From: Candidatus Ozemobacteraceae bacterium | Lineage (GTDB): Bacteria; Muiribacteriota; Ozemobacteria; Ozemobacterales; Ozemobacteraceae | Reading direction: 5' to 3' | NCBI GenBank assembly: GCA_035373905.1 | Contig: DAOSOK010000011.1 | Coordinates: forward strand, 1-64,000 | Length of the DNA stretch: 64,000 bases | Shown here: one piece after another, positions 43,893 through 51,592 of the stretch | Numbering within the stretch: position 1 is the first letter of the stretch | Layout: each line of letters starts with the position of its first letter | Notes under the pieces: generated by a model | The model's database searches: none | Seen by the model: the letters and a program-made list of their open reading frames with translations, nothing else | What the model was told of the DNA's origin: nothing | Position numbers and translations under genes: made by a program

Positions 43893-45617
43893 TCAGCGCT
43901 TCGTGGTGATCGTGAACCGCGAAACCAGCGAGTGGAGCTCGTCCGCGAGACGCGCCAGATCCTCGGTCGAACTCGAGATCTGAGAGACGGTCGTCGTCTG
44001 CTGTTCGACGGACGTCGCGACGATGCCGGTGCGCTCCGACGTCGATTTGGTCAGTTTTGTAATATCCTCGACGGTTCGGCTCATCAGGACGGAGTTTTGG
44101 GACTGCTCGGCGGAAATCTTGCTGATGTCGCGGATCTTCCGGTTCACGTCGTTGATATTGTCGATGATATTGTCCAGGCTCAGGCTCACGTCCCGGATGA
44201 CCTTGATCCCTTCGTCGACGCGACTGCGCCCCATCTGCATCGAGTCGGCGGCGTTCTGCGTCTTGTTCAGGATGTTCTCGATTCTCGTTCCGATGGCCTC
44301 GGCGGCTTCCGCCGACTCCTCGGCCAGTTTCCGGACCTCTTCGGCGACGACCGTGAAACCCTTTCCCTGTTCGCCGGCGCGGGCCGCTTCGATCGCGGCG
44401 TTCAGGGCCAGCAGGTTCGTCTGGCTGGCGATCGCGGTGATCGTGTTCACAATCTCGTTGATCTGCTGGGAGGCGGTGTTCAGATCGAGGATGACCTGGG
44501 TTGCGACGTCGACGGACTCCTTGACGCGACCGATCATCTCGACGGATTTCTTCACCGTGACTCCGCCCTTTTCAGCGGCTTCCGACGTGGTGTTGGCCGA
44601 GACGACGGCCGTCTCGGCGAGTTGGGCGACCTGCTGCGCCGACAGCGCGAAATGCTCGACCGAGGTCGAAGTCGTTTCGAGATTTCCGGCGACCTCGACG
44701 GCCGATGCGTTGATCTCGTTCACGTTCTTGGAAATGTCGAGAAGCGTGGCCGCCGACTCGACGGAGGCCGAGCTCAGTTGCTGAGAGCTGGTCGCGAGAT
44801 CGTTGCTGGTGCTGAGAACCTTCGAGATCATGTGACGGATGCCGCCGAGCATGCGGTTGAAACTCTCGGCGAGCCGCTGGAATTCGTCGCGGGTGTTGAT
44901 GTCGAGGCGCGTTTCGAGCATGCCCTGCTCCGCCTCGCCCATCGCTTTCATGATCCGTTCGAGCGGGACCGATATACCGGTCGAAATAAACCACGTGAAC
45001 CCGATGGCGAACAGGATGATGAAGGCGGGAAGGATCCATTTCAGCCAGTCGAGAGCCGCGAAGACGGTTTTCAATTCGAGCTTGACCCGGCTGGCCTCGG
45101 TGATGCCGAAATAATCGCCGATCCTTTTCATCGAAACCTGGACGGCCTCGAGTTGCTCGCGAACGGCGAAGGAAACGGCGGTGAAACTGGCCGTGGAAAG
45201 GGGGAGGGGGGCCTGGAACGTGGCATCCGCAAGGTCGAACACCTGCGACATGCTTTTGAAGGCTTCGTCGGCGAAGACGAGGATTGGGCCGGCCGAACTG
45301 CCGAGTTTCTGCGAAACGATGTCCTTGATCGCTTCCGTTCCCTGCACTGCCCGCTCCCGCGCGTCCTTGAACGTCTTCATCATCTCCGGATCCTGGCCCG
45401 TGTGGCTGATCTGCAGAAAGGCGAGCCCGGCGACGACCACGTCGCCCGTCCATTCCTGCGTCTTCGCCATGACGGGGATCTGCCCGCCCTGCATCTGGTC
45501 GACGATGTTGCGGAGACGCTGGAGGAGATACCCGGAGGAAAAGACGACGGCGATGAAGATGATGAGGATGAAGAGAAATCCCCCGAGAATTTTCCGGCTG
45601 ATCGAAAAGTTTTTCAT
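43893..45617 (-). CDS. Methyl-accepting chemotaxis protein
   Basis: 574 residues. TM1 lies at about 10-30, a four-helix sensor domain at about 31-190, TM2 at about 193-215 (PAFIILFAIGFTWFIS), then HAMP and a signalling coiled coil. The kinase-control tip reads AEEVRKLAEESAEAAEAI, the strongest signature of the family. There is no CheR-tethering pentapeptide at the C-terminus. It would control CheA, here perhaps in a chemosensory pathway for pilus motility. The start overlaps the dgt stop by four bases, an unusual coupling. Confidence 0.93.
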   Translation of the reverse strand: MKNFSISRKILGGFLFILIIFIAVVFSSGYLLQRLRNIVDQMQGGQIPVMAKTQEWTGDVVVAGLAFLQISHTGQDPEMMKTFKDARERAVQGTEAIKDIVSQKLGSSAGPILVFADEAFKSMSQVFDLADATFQAPLPLSTASFTAVSFAVREQLEAVQVSMKRIGDYFGITEASRVKLELKTVFAALDWLKWILPAFIILFAIGFTWFISTGISVPLERIMKAMGEAEQGMLETRLDINTRDEFQRLAESFNRMLGGIRHMISKVLSTSNDLATSSQQLSSASVESAATLLDISKNVNEINASAVEVAGNLETTSTSVEHFALSAQQVAQLAETAVVSANTTSEAAEKGGVTVKKSVEMIGRVKESVDVATQVILDLNTASQQINEIVNTITAIASQTNLLALNAAIEAARAGEQGKGFTVVAEEVRKLAEESAEAAEAIGTRIENILNKTQNAADSMQMGRSRVDEGIKVIRDVSLSLDNIIDNINDVNRKIRDISKISAEQSQNSVLMSRTVEDITKLTKSTSERTGIVATSVEQQTTTVSQISSSTEDLARLADELHSLVSRFTITTKR

Positions 45618-46714
45618 GGCCGGCCGGTCGTCCTGTCGCCTGCGGGGGAGAGGCTCGTGTCGAGCTGGAAGTGCGGGACGAACAGGTCCTGGAAGAGACT
45701 GATCGCATACTCGTCGGTCATGCCGGCCAGGTAGTCGACCAGCGTCCGTTTCAGGGACTGTCCGGCCGGCGGCTGGTGCTTGAGCCGCGCCTGGAGATCC
45801 TCGGGATGCGACAGGAACCAGTGCGCCATCTGCCGGAGCAGTTCCTTGGACTTTTCTACGGCGGAATCGATGCCGGGGCGCGGATACACCTTCGAGTAAA
45901 GGAAGTCGCGCAGCTGCTCGGTGGCGTCTGCGACGGCCGGGCTCATCGTGATGCCCTCGGCGTCGGCGCTCGACGCGATGATGTCCTTCACCATGGTGTG
46001 GATGCGGACCGAGTGGCGTTCTCCGAGAAGACTGACCGGCGCCGGAGGAAGGTCTTCGTGCCGGATGACCCCTGCGCGAATCGCATCGTCTATATCATGA
46101 TTTATATATGCAACGAGATCCGAAAGACGGACGATCTGCGCCTCCATCGTGAGCGGGGCGTCGGGGCCGTTGAGGACGAGCGAGCCCTTGCGACCCTTGC
46201 TGTGCTTGCCGATGCCGTCGACGACTTCCGCCGTCAGGTTCAGGCCCGCGCCGTTCTTCTCGAGAACGGTGACCACGCGAACGCTGTGCGAGGCGTGATG
46301 GAAGCCGGTCTCGCTGATCTCGGCCAGCACCTGCTCGCCCGCGTGCCCGAAGGGAGTGTGGCCGAGGTCGTGGCCGAACGCGATCGCCTCGGTCAGGTTT
46401 TCGTTGAGGCGCAGACCGCGGGCGATGCTGCGCGCGATGCCGACGACTTCGAGCGTGTGCGTCAGACGGGTTCGGAAATGGTCGTTCGTGGGAGAGAGGA
46501 ACACCTGTGTCTTGTGCTTGAGGCGGCGGAACGACTCGCTGTGGATGATCCGGTCGGTGTCACGCTGGAAGCAGGTGCGCATGAAGCACTCCTGCTCCGG
46601 AACGGCGCGTCCGCGACTGTTGCGGGCCAGGCAGGCGCGCGGACCGAGGGTCCGGGCCTCCTGCTCTTCCATCAGGCGGCGGATCGAGTCGTCGTGAATC
46701 GGGCTGTGAGTCAT
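45614..46714 (-). CDS. dgt: Deoxyguanosinetriphosphate triphosphohydrolase-like protein
   Basis: 366 residues of the HD superfamily: RTRLTHTLEVVGIARSIAR gives the first His, and FGHDLGHTPFGHAGE gives the HD pair and catalytic His. Length matches the short Dgt group of non-enteric bacteria. It hydrolyses dNTPs to nucleosides and triphosphate, balancing dNTP pools. It follows the nucleoside phosphorylase by 30 bases, which fits nucleoside salvage. Confidence 0.92.
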   Translation of the reverse strand: MTHSPIHDDSIRRLMEEQEARTLGPRACLARNSRGRAVPEQECFMRTCFQRDTDRIIHSESFRRLKHKTQVFLSPTNDHFRTRLTHTLEVVGIARSIARGLRLNENLTEAIAFGHDLGHTPFGHAGEQVLAEISETGFHHASHSVRVVTVLEKNGAGLNLTAEVVDGIGKHSKGRKGSLVLNGPDAPLTMEAQIVRLSDLVAYINHDIDDAIRAGVIRHEDLPPAPVSLLGERHSVRIHTMVKDIIASSADAEGITMSPAVADATEQLRDFLYSKVYPRPGIDSAVEKSKELLRQMAHWFLSHPEDLQARLKHQPPAGQSLKRTLVDYLAGMTDEYAISLFQDLFVPHFQLDTSLSPAGDRTTGRP

Positions 46715-46744
46715 TCCGTGCGTGAAGACGGTCTTCGGGAACCG

Positions 46745-48052
46745 TCAGGAGACGATGTCGAGAATCAGCGACTGCGGCTGAACCGGCTTCGATTCGAGCC
46801 GGAAGGCGGCGCGGAGGCGCTCGAGCGCCTTCGCGTTGTCGCGGTCGGGATCGATATGGACCTGGGCGAGCGGCTCGCCCTGCTTGACGCTGTCGCCGAC
46901 ATGCTTGACCAGTTCGAGACCGACCGCCATGTCGATCTTCGACTCCTTGGTCTCTCGGCCCGCGCCGAGCATCATCGCCGCGAGGCCGATCTCCTCGCAC
47001 TCGATCGCGGCGACATGTCCGTCGCGGTCCGAGACGAGCGGGACGATCTTCTTCGCGGTCGGCAGTTTCTCGGGATGCTCGATCATCGATGCGTCGCCGC
47101 CCTGCATCTTCACCATCTCGACGAACGTGGCGAACGCCGCACCCGAGGCGAGAACCTCGGCGACTTTCGCGCCGGCTTCCGCCTGCGTCAATTTCGAGCC
47201 GGGAGCCATGAGCAGCGCCTCGCGAGCAAGGGCCTTGACCAGTTCGACCAGGTCGGCGGGCCCCTTCCCGCGAAGCGTGTCGATCGCTTCCTTCACCTCG
47301 AGAGCGTTTCCGATCATGCGGCCGAGCGGCTCGTCCATGTTGGACAGCACCGCCGCGACCTTGCGCCCGGCCTGCTTGCCGATCTTGACCATCGTCTTCG
47401 CCAGTTCGCGAGCGTCGGGAAGCGTCTTCATGAAGGCGCCGCTGCCGACCTTGACGTCGAGCACGAGGCCCTGGTTGGCCACGGCGAGCTTCTTCGACAT
47501 GATCGAGGCCGCGATCAGCGGGATCGAGTCGACGGTCGCCGTGACGTCGCGAAGCGCGTAGATCTTCTTGTCGGCGGGAACGAGGTTGCCCGTCTGGCCG
47601 ACAATAGCAACACCTATTTTATTTACGGCGTCGATGAACCGCTGCGACGGCAGGTCGCAACTGAAGCCTGCGATCGATTCGAGCTTGTCGATCGTGCCGC
47701 CGGTGTGGCCGAGGCCCCGGCCAGACATCTTGGCGACCTTGAGGCCGAGCGCCGCCAGCACGGGGCCCAGCACGAGGCTGGTCTTATCGCCCACGCCGCC
47801 GGTCGAGTGCTTGTCGACGGTGAAGCCCTCGATGCCTTCGAGTCCGATGAGATCGCCGCTGAGGCGCATGGAATCGGTGAGCCAGAAGGTCTCCTGCTCG
47901 TCCATGCCCTTGAAGAAGACGGCCATCAGGAAGGCGGACATCTGGTAGTCCGGCAGACTCCCGTTCACAAACCCGTCGACGACGAACTTCACTTCCTCGG
48001 CGGTCAGTTTCTTCCCGTCGCGCTTGCGCTTGATGACGTCATAGGCTCGCAT
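46745..48052 (-). CDS. Pyrimidine-nucleoside (thymidine) phosphorylase
   Basis: 435 residues. The family signature DKHSTGGVGDKTSLVLGP lies at about 80, with MSGRGLGHTGGTIDKLESI near 115 and DVKVGSGAFMKT near 200. It splits thymidine, uridine or deoxyuridine with phosphate. Whether it is DeoA or Pdp cannot be settled by eye; length and the Lys-rich start (MRAYDVIKRKRDGKKLT) favour Pdp. An AT-rich codon run encodes VNKIGVAIV (47601-47628). Confidence 0.93.
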   Translation of the reverse strand: MRAYDVIKRKRDGKKLTAEEVKFVVDGFVNGSLPDYQMSAFLMAVFFKGMDEQETFWLTDSMRLSGDLIGLEGIEGFTVDKHSTGGVGDKTSLVLGPVLAALGLKVAKMSGRGLGHTGGTIDKLESIAGFSCDLPSQRFIDAVNKIGVAIVGQTGNLVPADKKIYALRDVTATVDSIPLIAASIMSKKLAVANQGLVLDVKVGSGAFMKTLPDARELAKTMVKIGKQAGRKVAAVLSNMDEPLGRMIGNALEVKEAIDTLRGKGPADLVELVKALAREALLMAPGSKLTQAEAGAKVAEVLASGAAFATFVEMVKMQGGDASMIEHPEKLPTAKKIVPLVSDRDGHVAAIECEEIGLAAMMLGAGRETKESKIDMAVGLELVKHVGDSVKQGEPLAQVHIDPDRDNAKALERLRAAFRLESKPVQPQSLILDIVS

Positions 48053-48085
48053 CTCGATCTCCTCGGTTGCTCGTGTTCCGGCTGA

Positions 48086-48283
48086 TCAGCGGCGGATTCG
48101 GGCCAGCTTGATCTCGTTGACCATGTAGCATCGCTCGAACAGTTGGCAGTCGCAGCACTTCTGCTGCTGTTCGGGCTTGTCGATCTTCATCGAATCGTAC
48201 GTCATGCCGGTCTGGTTCCATTTGCCGAAATAATCCGTGCCGAAGCATTTCGGAAGAGAGGTCGGAGTTGTCGGGCCCGTCAT
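48086..48283 (-). CDS. Small cysteine-rich protein, unknown function
   Basis: 65 residues from the ATG at 48283, chosen for AGGAG seven bases upstream; longer in-frame starts lack one. Four Cys are seen: PKCFGTDYF, then QKCCDCQLFERCYM, a compact CC-x-C-x5-C cluster that could bind a metal or Fe-S cluster. The chain ends in a basic tail (KLARIRR). I do not recognise the family. It lies 33 bases before the nucleoside phosphorylase in the same direction and is probably the first gene of that operon. Confidence 0.65.
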   Translation of the reverse strand: MTGPTTPTSLPKCFGTDYFGKWNQTGMTYDSMKIDKPEQQQKCCDCQLFERCYMVNEIKLARIRR

Positions 48284-48395
48284 TGGCGTTCTCCTGTCTT
48301 GTTGTTGTCGATCGATCACCCGCGCATTCCCCCGTGAACCGGAAAAACGTGGTCGCGGGTGCGTGAGTGCACGTAACGGCAGTTGCGATGTCGTG

Positions 48396-48404
48396 AATAT
48401 ACCA
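48396..48404 (-). promoter_or_regulatory. Possible extended -10 promoter for the 48283 operon
   Basis: TGGTATATT on the minus strand (48404-48396), with no good -35 box, starts a leader of about 105 bases before the small Cys gene. Confidence 0.35.
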
Positions 48405-48409
48405 CAAGC

Positions 48410-48440
48410 CCCCGGGAGCGTCCATGAATCTCTCCCGGGG
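48410..48440 (-). terminator. Hairpin after the nucleotidyltransferase gene
   Basis: A perfect nine-base inverted repeat CCCCGGGAG/CTCCCGGGG with a 13-base loop lies 24 bases past the stop at 48464. No T-tract follows, so it may be a weak or factor-aided terminator. Confidence 0.45.
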
Positions 48441-48463
48441 CGGAAGGGATCGGGGCGGACGTC

Positions 48464-49096
48464 TCATGGACCGGACCGGGTCAGTTCCTGTTCCGCTTCT
48501 GCCAGAAGCTCCGGGGTGTTGATGTTGCGTCTGATCCAGGGGTCGTTCGACACGACGTGGGTGATCAGATCCGGGTGTCGCTGCAACACCAGCTTCGCGC
48601 CGGCCTCGAGAGGGCACGAGAGCAGTTCCTCGCGCGCCCAGGCCGGAAAATAGCTCGGGTGGCCCCGCCGTTCCCCGTCCGAAGGCGCGACGATCCTCTC
48701 GGCATCGATTCCGATCGCATCGAGAAGGGCTTCGAGCGTGGAAACGGCCACGAGTGGATGATCGACCGGCCAGAGCAGAAAGCCCCTTCCCTCGGGGATT
48801 TCCGCCAGCGCAAGGCGTATCGAGCTGAGCGGACCGTCGCCCGGCGCCGGATTGACGATCCACCGTCCTCCGAACCGGAAAATCGCCTCGCGCCCCTCGT
48901 CATCATGCGCCTGGCCGACGAAACAGAGCGGCCCGAGCCTGTCGCGTACACCCGAGAGCCGTGCCAGCAGGTGTTCCAGAAACGTCCTGCCGGCGATGAC
49001 GAGATGCTGCTTGGGACGGCCCATGCGGCTCGAGTGGCCCGCGAGAAGGCAGATGACGGCGGGCCCGGAGGAGCAGCCCGAAGCGGTTCGTGACAT
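48464..49096 (-). CDS. MobA/MocA-like nucleotidyltransferase
   Basis: 210 residues with the NTP-transferase head VICLLAGHSSRMGRPKQHL (LxAGxSxRMGxxK) and a metal-binding region FLLWPVDHPLVAV. Best fit is the MocA/CoxI-adjacent group that adds CMP to molybdopterin, but other sugar or cofactor nucleotidyltransferases share these motifs. A molybdate-type transporter lies 5 kb away. The promoter at 49103-49131 ends six bases before the ATG, predicting a leaderless mRNA. Confidence 0.75.
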   Translation of the reverse strand: MSRTASGCSSGPAVICLLAGHSSRMGRPKQHLVIAGRTFLEHLLARLSGVRDRLGPLCFVGQAHDDEGREAIFRFGGRWIVNPAPGDGPLSSIRLALAEIPEGRGFLLWPVDHPLVAVSTLEALLDAIGIDAERIVAPSDGERRGHPSYFPAWAREELLSCPLEAGAKLVLQRHPDLITHVVSNDPWIRRNINTPELLAEAEQELTRSGP

Positions 49097-49102
49097 GGGA
49101 AA

Positions 49103-49131
49103 ATGATAAAGCGGTTGGTCGATCCTGTCAA
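49103..49131 (-). promoter_or_regulatory. Consensus-like promoter giving a leaderless transcript
   Basis: On the minus strand TTGACA (49131-49126), 17 bases, TATCAT (49108-49103), then six bases to the ATG at 49096. Confidence 0.65.
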
Positions 49132-49162
49132 AGCCGCGTGTGACCGCGATGAACGAGCCTCC

Positions 49163-49191
49163 TTGAAAGGGTGGGGGAAAGTTGGTACCAT
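49163..49191 (+). promoter_or_regulatory. Possible promoter of the AAA ATPase gene
   Basis: TTGAAA (49163-49168), 17 bases, TACCAT (49186-49191). The leader is about 57 bases and carries GGGGAA before the ATG at 49255. Confidence 0.4.
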
Positions 49192-49254
49192 ATTCGCGTC
49201 TCGCGACAAGATGAGATGATGCGGGGCAAATTGCCTGAAAAGGGGAATTGATCG

Positions 49255-50544
49255 ATGTCGCAGGTGGATCTGAAGAGTTTCATCCCGAAGGAGCCCGAAA
49301 CGCTGTACGATCTCAAGATCAACTCCGAGATCGTGAACGACATGATCTTCAAGGAACTGCACATTCACGGGAAGCGCACCCCCCGACAGATCGGAAAGTC
49401 GCTTCGCGTCAAGCCTGATATCATCCAGAAGCTGATCAACGACCTCAAACAGCAGGAAATGGTCGGCATGGTCGGCGGCACCGGCATGGGCTCCGACTAC
49501 CAGTACGGTCTGTATCCCAAGGGAATCGAGCGCGCCAAGAACATCTACGAGCGCGACTCGTATCTCGGCGCCGCCCCGGTCGGATTCGAGGAATACGTCC
49601 GCATCACCAAGGATGTGCTCGCCGCGAACAAGAAGAGTTTCTCGATCAACCAGAAGATCCTGACCGAGAAGTTCGCCCACCACCTCGGCTACAAGGACGT
49701 TCTGATCCAGATCGGCCAGGCCGTCTGCGCCAGAAAGCCCGCCTTCGTCTACGGCTTTCCGGGAAACGGCAAGACCTTCCTGTGCAGCAACGTCGTGCGC
49801 CTGCTTCCGCCGATGATCGTGCCGTATGCCGTCGAAGTCGGCGGCCAGCTCGTGCGCATGTTCGATCCGAGCTGCCACCAGGCCATCGAGAACGTCGACC
49901 TGGAAGGGCTCGATCAGCGCTGGGTCGTCGTCCATCCGCCGATGATCACCGCCGGCGGCGAACTGACGCTCGAAAACCTCGAGGTCGTATATAACAAAAA
50001 ATATGGCTGTTTCGACTCGCCGCCCCAGGTCAAGGCGACCGGCGGCGTCCTGCTTATCGACGATCTCGGACGCCAGCGCTGCAACGTCGAAGACATCTTC
50101 AACCGCTTCATCATCCCGCTCGAAAACAAGGTCGATTACCTCGTTCTCGGCGGCCAGCGCATGGAAGTGCCGACCGACGAAATCGTCCTGTTCAGCACCA
50201 ACCTCGATCCGATGAAGATCGTCGACGACGCGTTCCTGCGCCGCCTGCCTTACAAGATCAACGTCCGCAACCCCACCGTCGAGGAATACACGGCGATCTG
50301 GAAGTCGTATGCCGAAAAAATCGGCCTGAAGTTCGACCCGGCGAACATCGAGTCGCTGATGGGGCTCTACAAGCGCGATCGGCGCGGCCTCCGGGCGGTC
50401 CATCCCCGCGACATCCTCAACATGGTCTTCGACAAGAAGCGGTTCATGGAAAACGCCGACACGACGATCACGCCGCAGGAGCTTGAAGACGCCTACGGCA
50501 TCTACTTCGTCTCCAAAATGACGCTGGTCGAGGATATCCAGTAA
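49255..50544 (+). CDS. AAA ATPase with winged-helix-like N-terminus
   Basis: 429 residues. Residues about 20-75 look like a winged helix (IFKELHIHGKRTPRQIGKSL, then KPDIIQKLINDLKQQEMVG). The AAA core has Walker A GFPGNGKT at about 167, Walker B GVLLIDDLG at about 264, sensor 1 in VLFSTNLDP and an Arg-finger region FLRRLPYKI. The C-terminal lid includes HPRDILNMVF. There is no membrane segment. It resembles the MoxR/RavA-like chaperone side of AAA but is not clearly any named family. It is followed by a membrane-FHA gene and a HEAT gene, which suggests a phospho-dependent remodelling module (inference). Confidence 0.75.
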   Translation: MSQVDLKSFIPKEPETLYDLKINSEIVNDMIFKELHIHGKRTPRQIGKSLRVKPDIIQKLINDLKQQEMVGMVGGTGMGSDYQYGLYPKGIERAKNIYERDSYLGAAPVGFEEYVRITKDVLAANKKSFSINQKILTEKFAHHLGYKDVLIQIGQAVCARKPAFVYGFPGNGKTFLCSNVVRLLPPMIVPYAVEVGGQLVRMFDPSCHQAIENVDLEGLDQRWVVVHPPMITAGGELTLENLEVVYNKKYGCFDSPPQVKATGGVLLIDDLGRQRCNVEDIFNRFIIPLENKVDYLVLGGQRMEVPTDEIVLFSTNLDPMKIVDDAFLRRLPYKINVRNPTVEEYTAIWKSYAEKIGLKFDPANIESLMGLYKRDRRGLRAVHPRDILNMVFDKKRFMENADTTITPQELEDAYGIYFVSKMTLVEDIQ

Positions 50545-50559
50545 CCGAGGAGTTATGGA

Positions 50560-50596
50560 GCCGCTTTCGCAGGTGAGATTCATCCGCGGAAGCGGC
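50560..50596 (+). terminator. Hairpin between AAA ATPase and FHA genes
   Basis: An 11-base inverted repeat GCCGCTTTCGC / GCGGAAGCGGC with one G-U pair on RNA lies in the 63-base gap. The following CGTCCCTTTCT is only weakly T-rich, so it may be an attenuator. Confidence 0.4.
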
Positions 50597-50607
50597 CGTC
50601 CCTTTCT

Positions 50608-51498
50608 ATGTCATTGAATCTGCTGCCGATCATCGACGCCGCGTTCATCGGCCTCATCGCCGGATGGGCGTCGTGGCTGTCTCTGCGGGGCGGCGTCCCG
50701 TGGGGTTTCGGCGGCGAGTTTCTCCAGACGACCCTCACCGTCGGCCTGCTCGGTGCGATCCTGATCGGTGGCGAACAGGCCGTGACGGCTCTCTGGCATG
50801 AAGGCCGGATGCGAAAGGCGGGGCAGCGGTTTCTCGCCGCCGCCGCTGTCGGACTCGCCGTCTCGATGGTCTCCACGGTCCTGTTCGCCCTCCTCGGCGA
50901 ATGGGCGGGGCTTGCGAGGCGCTCGCCCGAGATCCTCCTGCGCCTGCTGTGGTGGGCGGTCTTTTCCGTCGCCCTCGCCGCGTCCCGCGGCATCGTGATG
51001 AGCGCGCCGAAGGCGGCCTGCCAGGCCTTCATGGGCCTCGCGCCCGCGCTGATCCTCGCCGGGCTCACGGCCGACATGGTTCTTTTCCCGCGCGGCGTCT
51101 GGGTCGGCGGGTGTCTCCTGATCGGAATCGGAGCCTCCCTCGGACCGGCCCTCGCGGTGGAATTGTTGAAAGAATCCTGGATCGAGGAGTCCGTCGCCTC
51201 CGGTTGGCCGGTGCAGTACCGGCTCGAGACCGAGGAGATCCTGGCCGGTTCCGATGACGGCTGCGATCTGAGCATCGACGAAGGGCCGGCCCAATGGTTC
51301 GTCATCACTGAACACGACGGCGTGCATGTCCTCGAGTGCCTCGATGAAACGCCCGTCTCCTTCATCGGCGGCCGCTACCGCTATAGGCCGCTCGTGGACG
51401 GCGACGTGATGATGCTCGGCGAGCGCAATTTTATCTATAGAAACAGATATTCAAGGTCCCGGGACGCCCTCGCCGAGACCGTCGACGGGGTCGGTTGA
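50608..51498 (+). CDS. Polytopic membrane protein with C-terminal FHA domain
   Basis: 296 residues. Five or so membrane segments lie in about 5-185. A cytoplasmic FHA-like domain follows (about 205-290), with ILAGSDDGCDLSIDE (the GRxxxCDIxL position, here with Ser for Arg), AQWFVITEHDGVHVLEC and LVDGDVMMLGERNFIYRN. The Arg that contacts phosphothreonine in canonical FHA domains is replaced by Ser, so phosphate binding is uncertain. The family of the membrane part is not recognised. It lies between an AAA ATPase and a HEAT gene on the same strand. Confidence 0.7.
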   Translation: MSLNLLPIIDAAFIGLIAGWASWLSLRGGVPWGFGGEFLQTTLTVGLLGAILIGGEQAVTALWHEGRMRKAGQRFLAAAAVGLAVSMVSTVLFALLGEWAGLARRSPEILLRLLWWAVFSVALAASRGIVMSAPKAACQAFMGLAPALILAGLTADMVLFPRGVWVGGCLLIGIGASLGPALAVELLKESWIEESVASGWPVQYRLETEEILAGSDDGCDLSIDEGPAQWFVITEHDGVHVLECLDETPVSFIGGRYRYRPLVDGDVMMLGERNFIYRNRYSRSRDALAETVDGVG

Positions 51499-51592
51499 CG
51501 ATGCCCGGCGCGGGAGGGCCCGAACGGAAGACGCGACGGCGGGGAAGCGGCTTCCTCTGCAGGAACGAATTTCATCTGGATGAGGATCGAGT

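Noticed and set aside
45671..48085. Open frame of 804 codons on the plus strand
   Set aside because: It is antisense to dgt and the nucleoside phosphorylase, which both carry clear motifs.
48565..50583. Open frame of 672 codons on the minus strand
   Set aside because: It runs across the nucleotidyltransferase gene and antisense to the AAA ATPase, with no coherent product.
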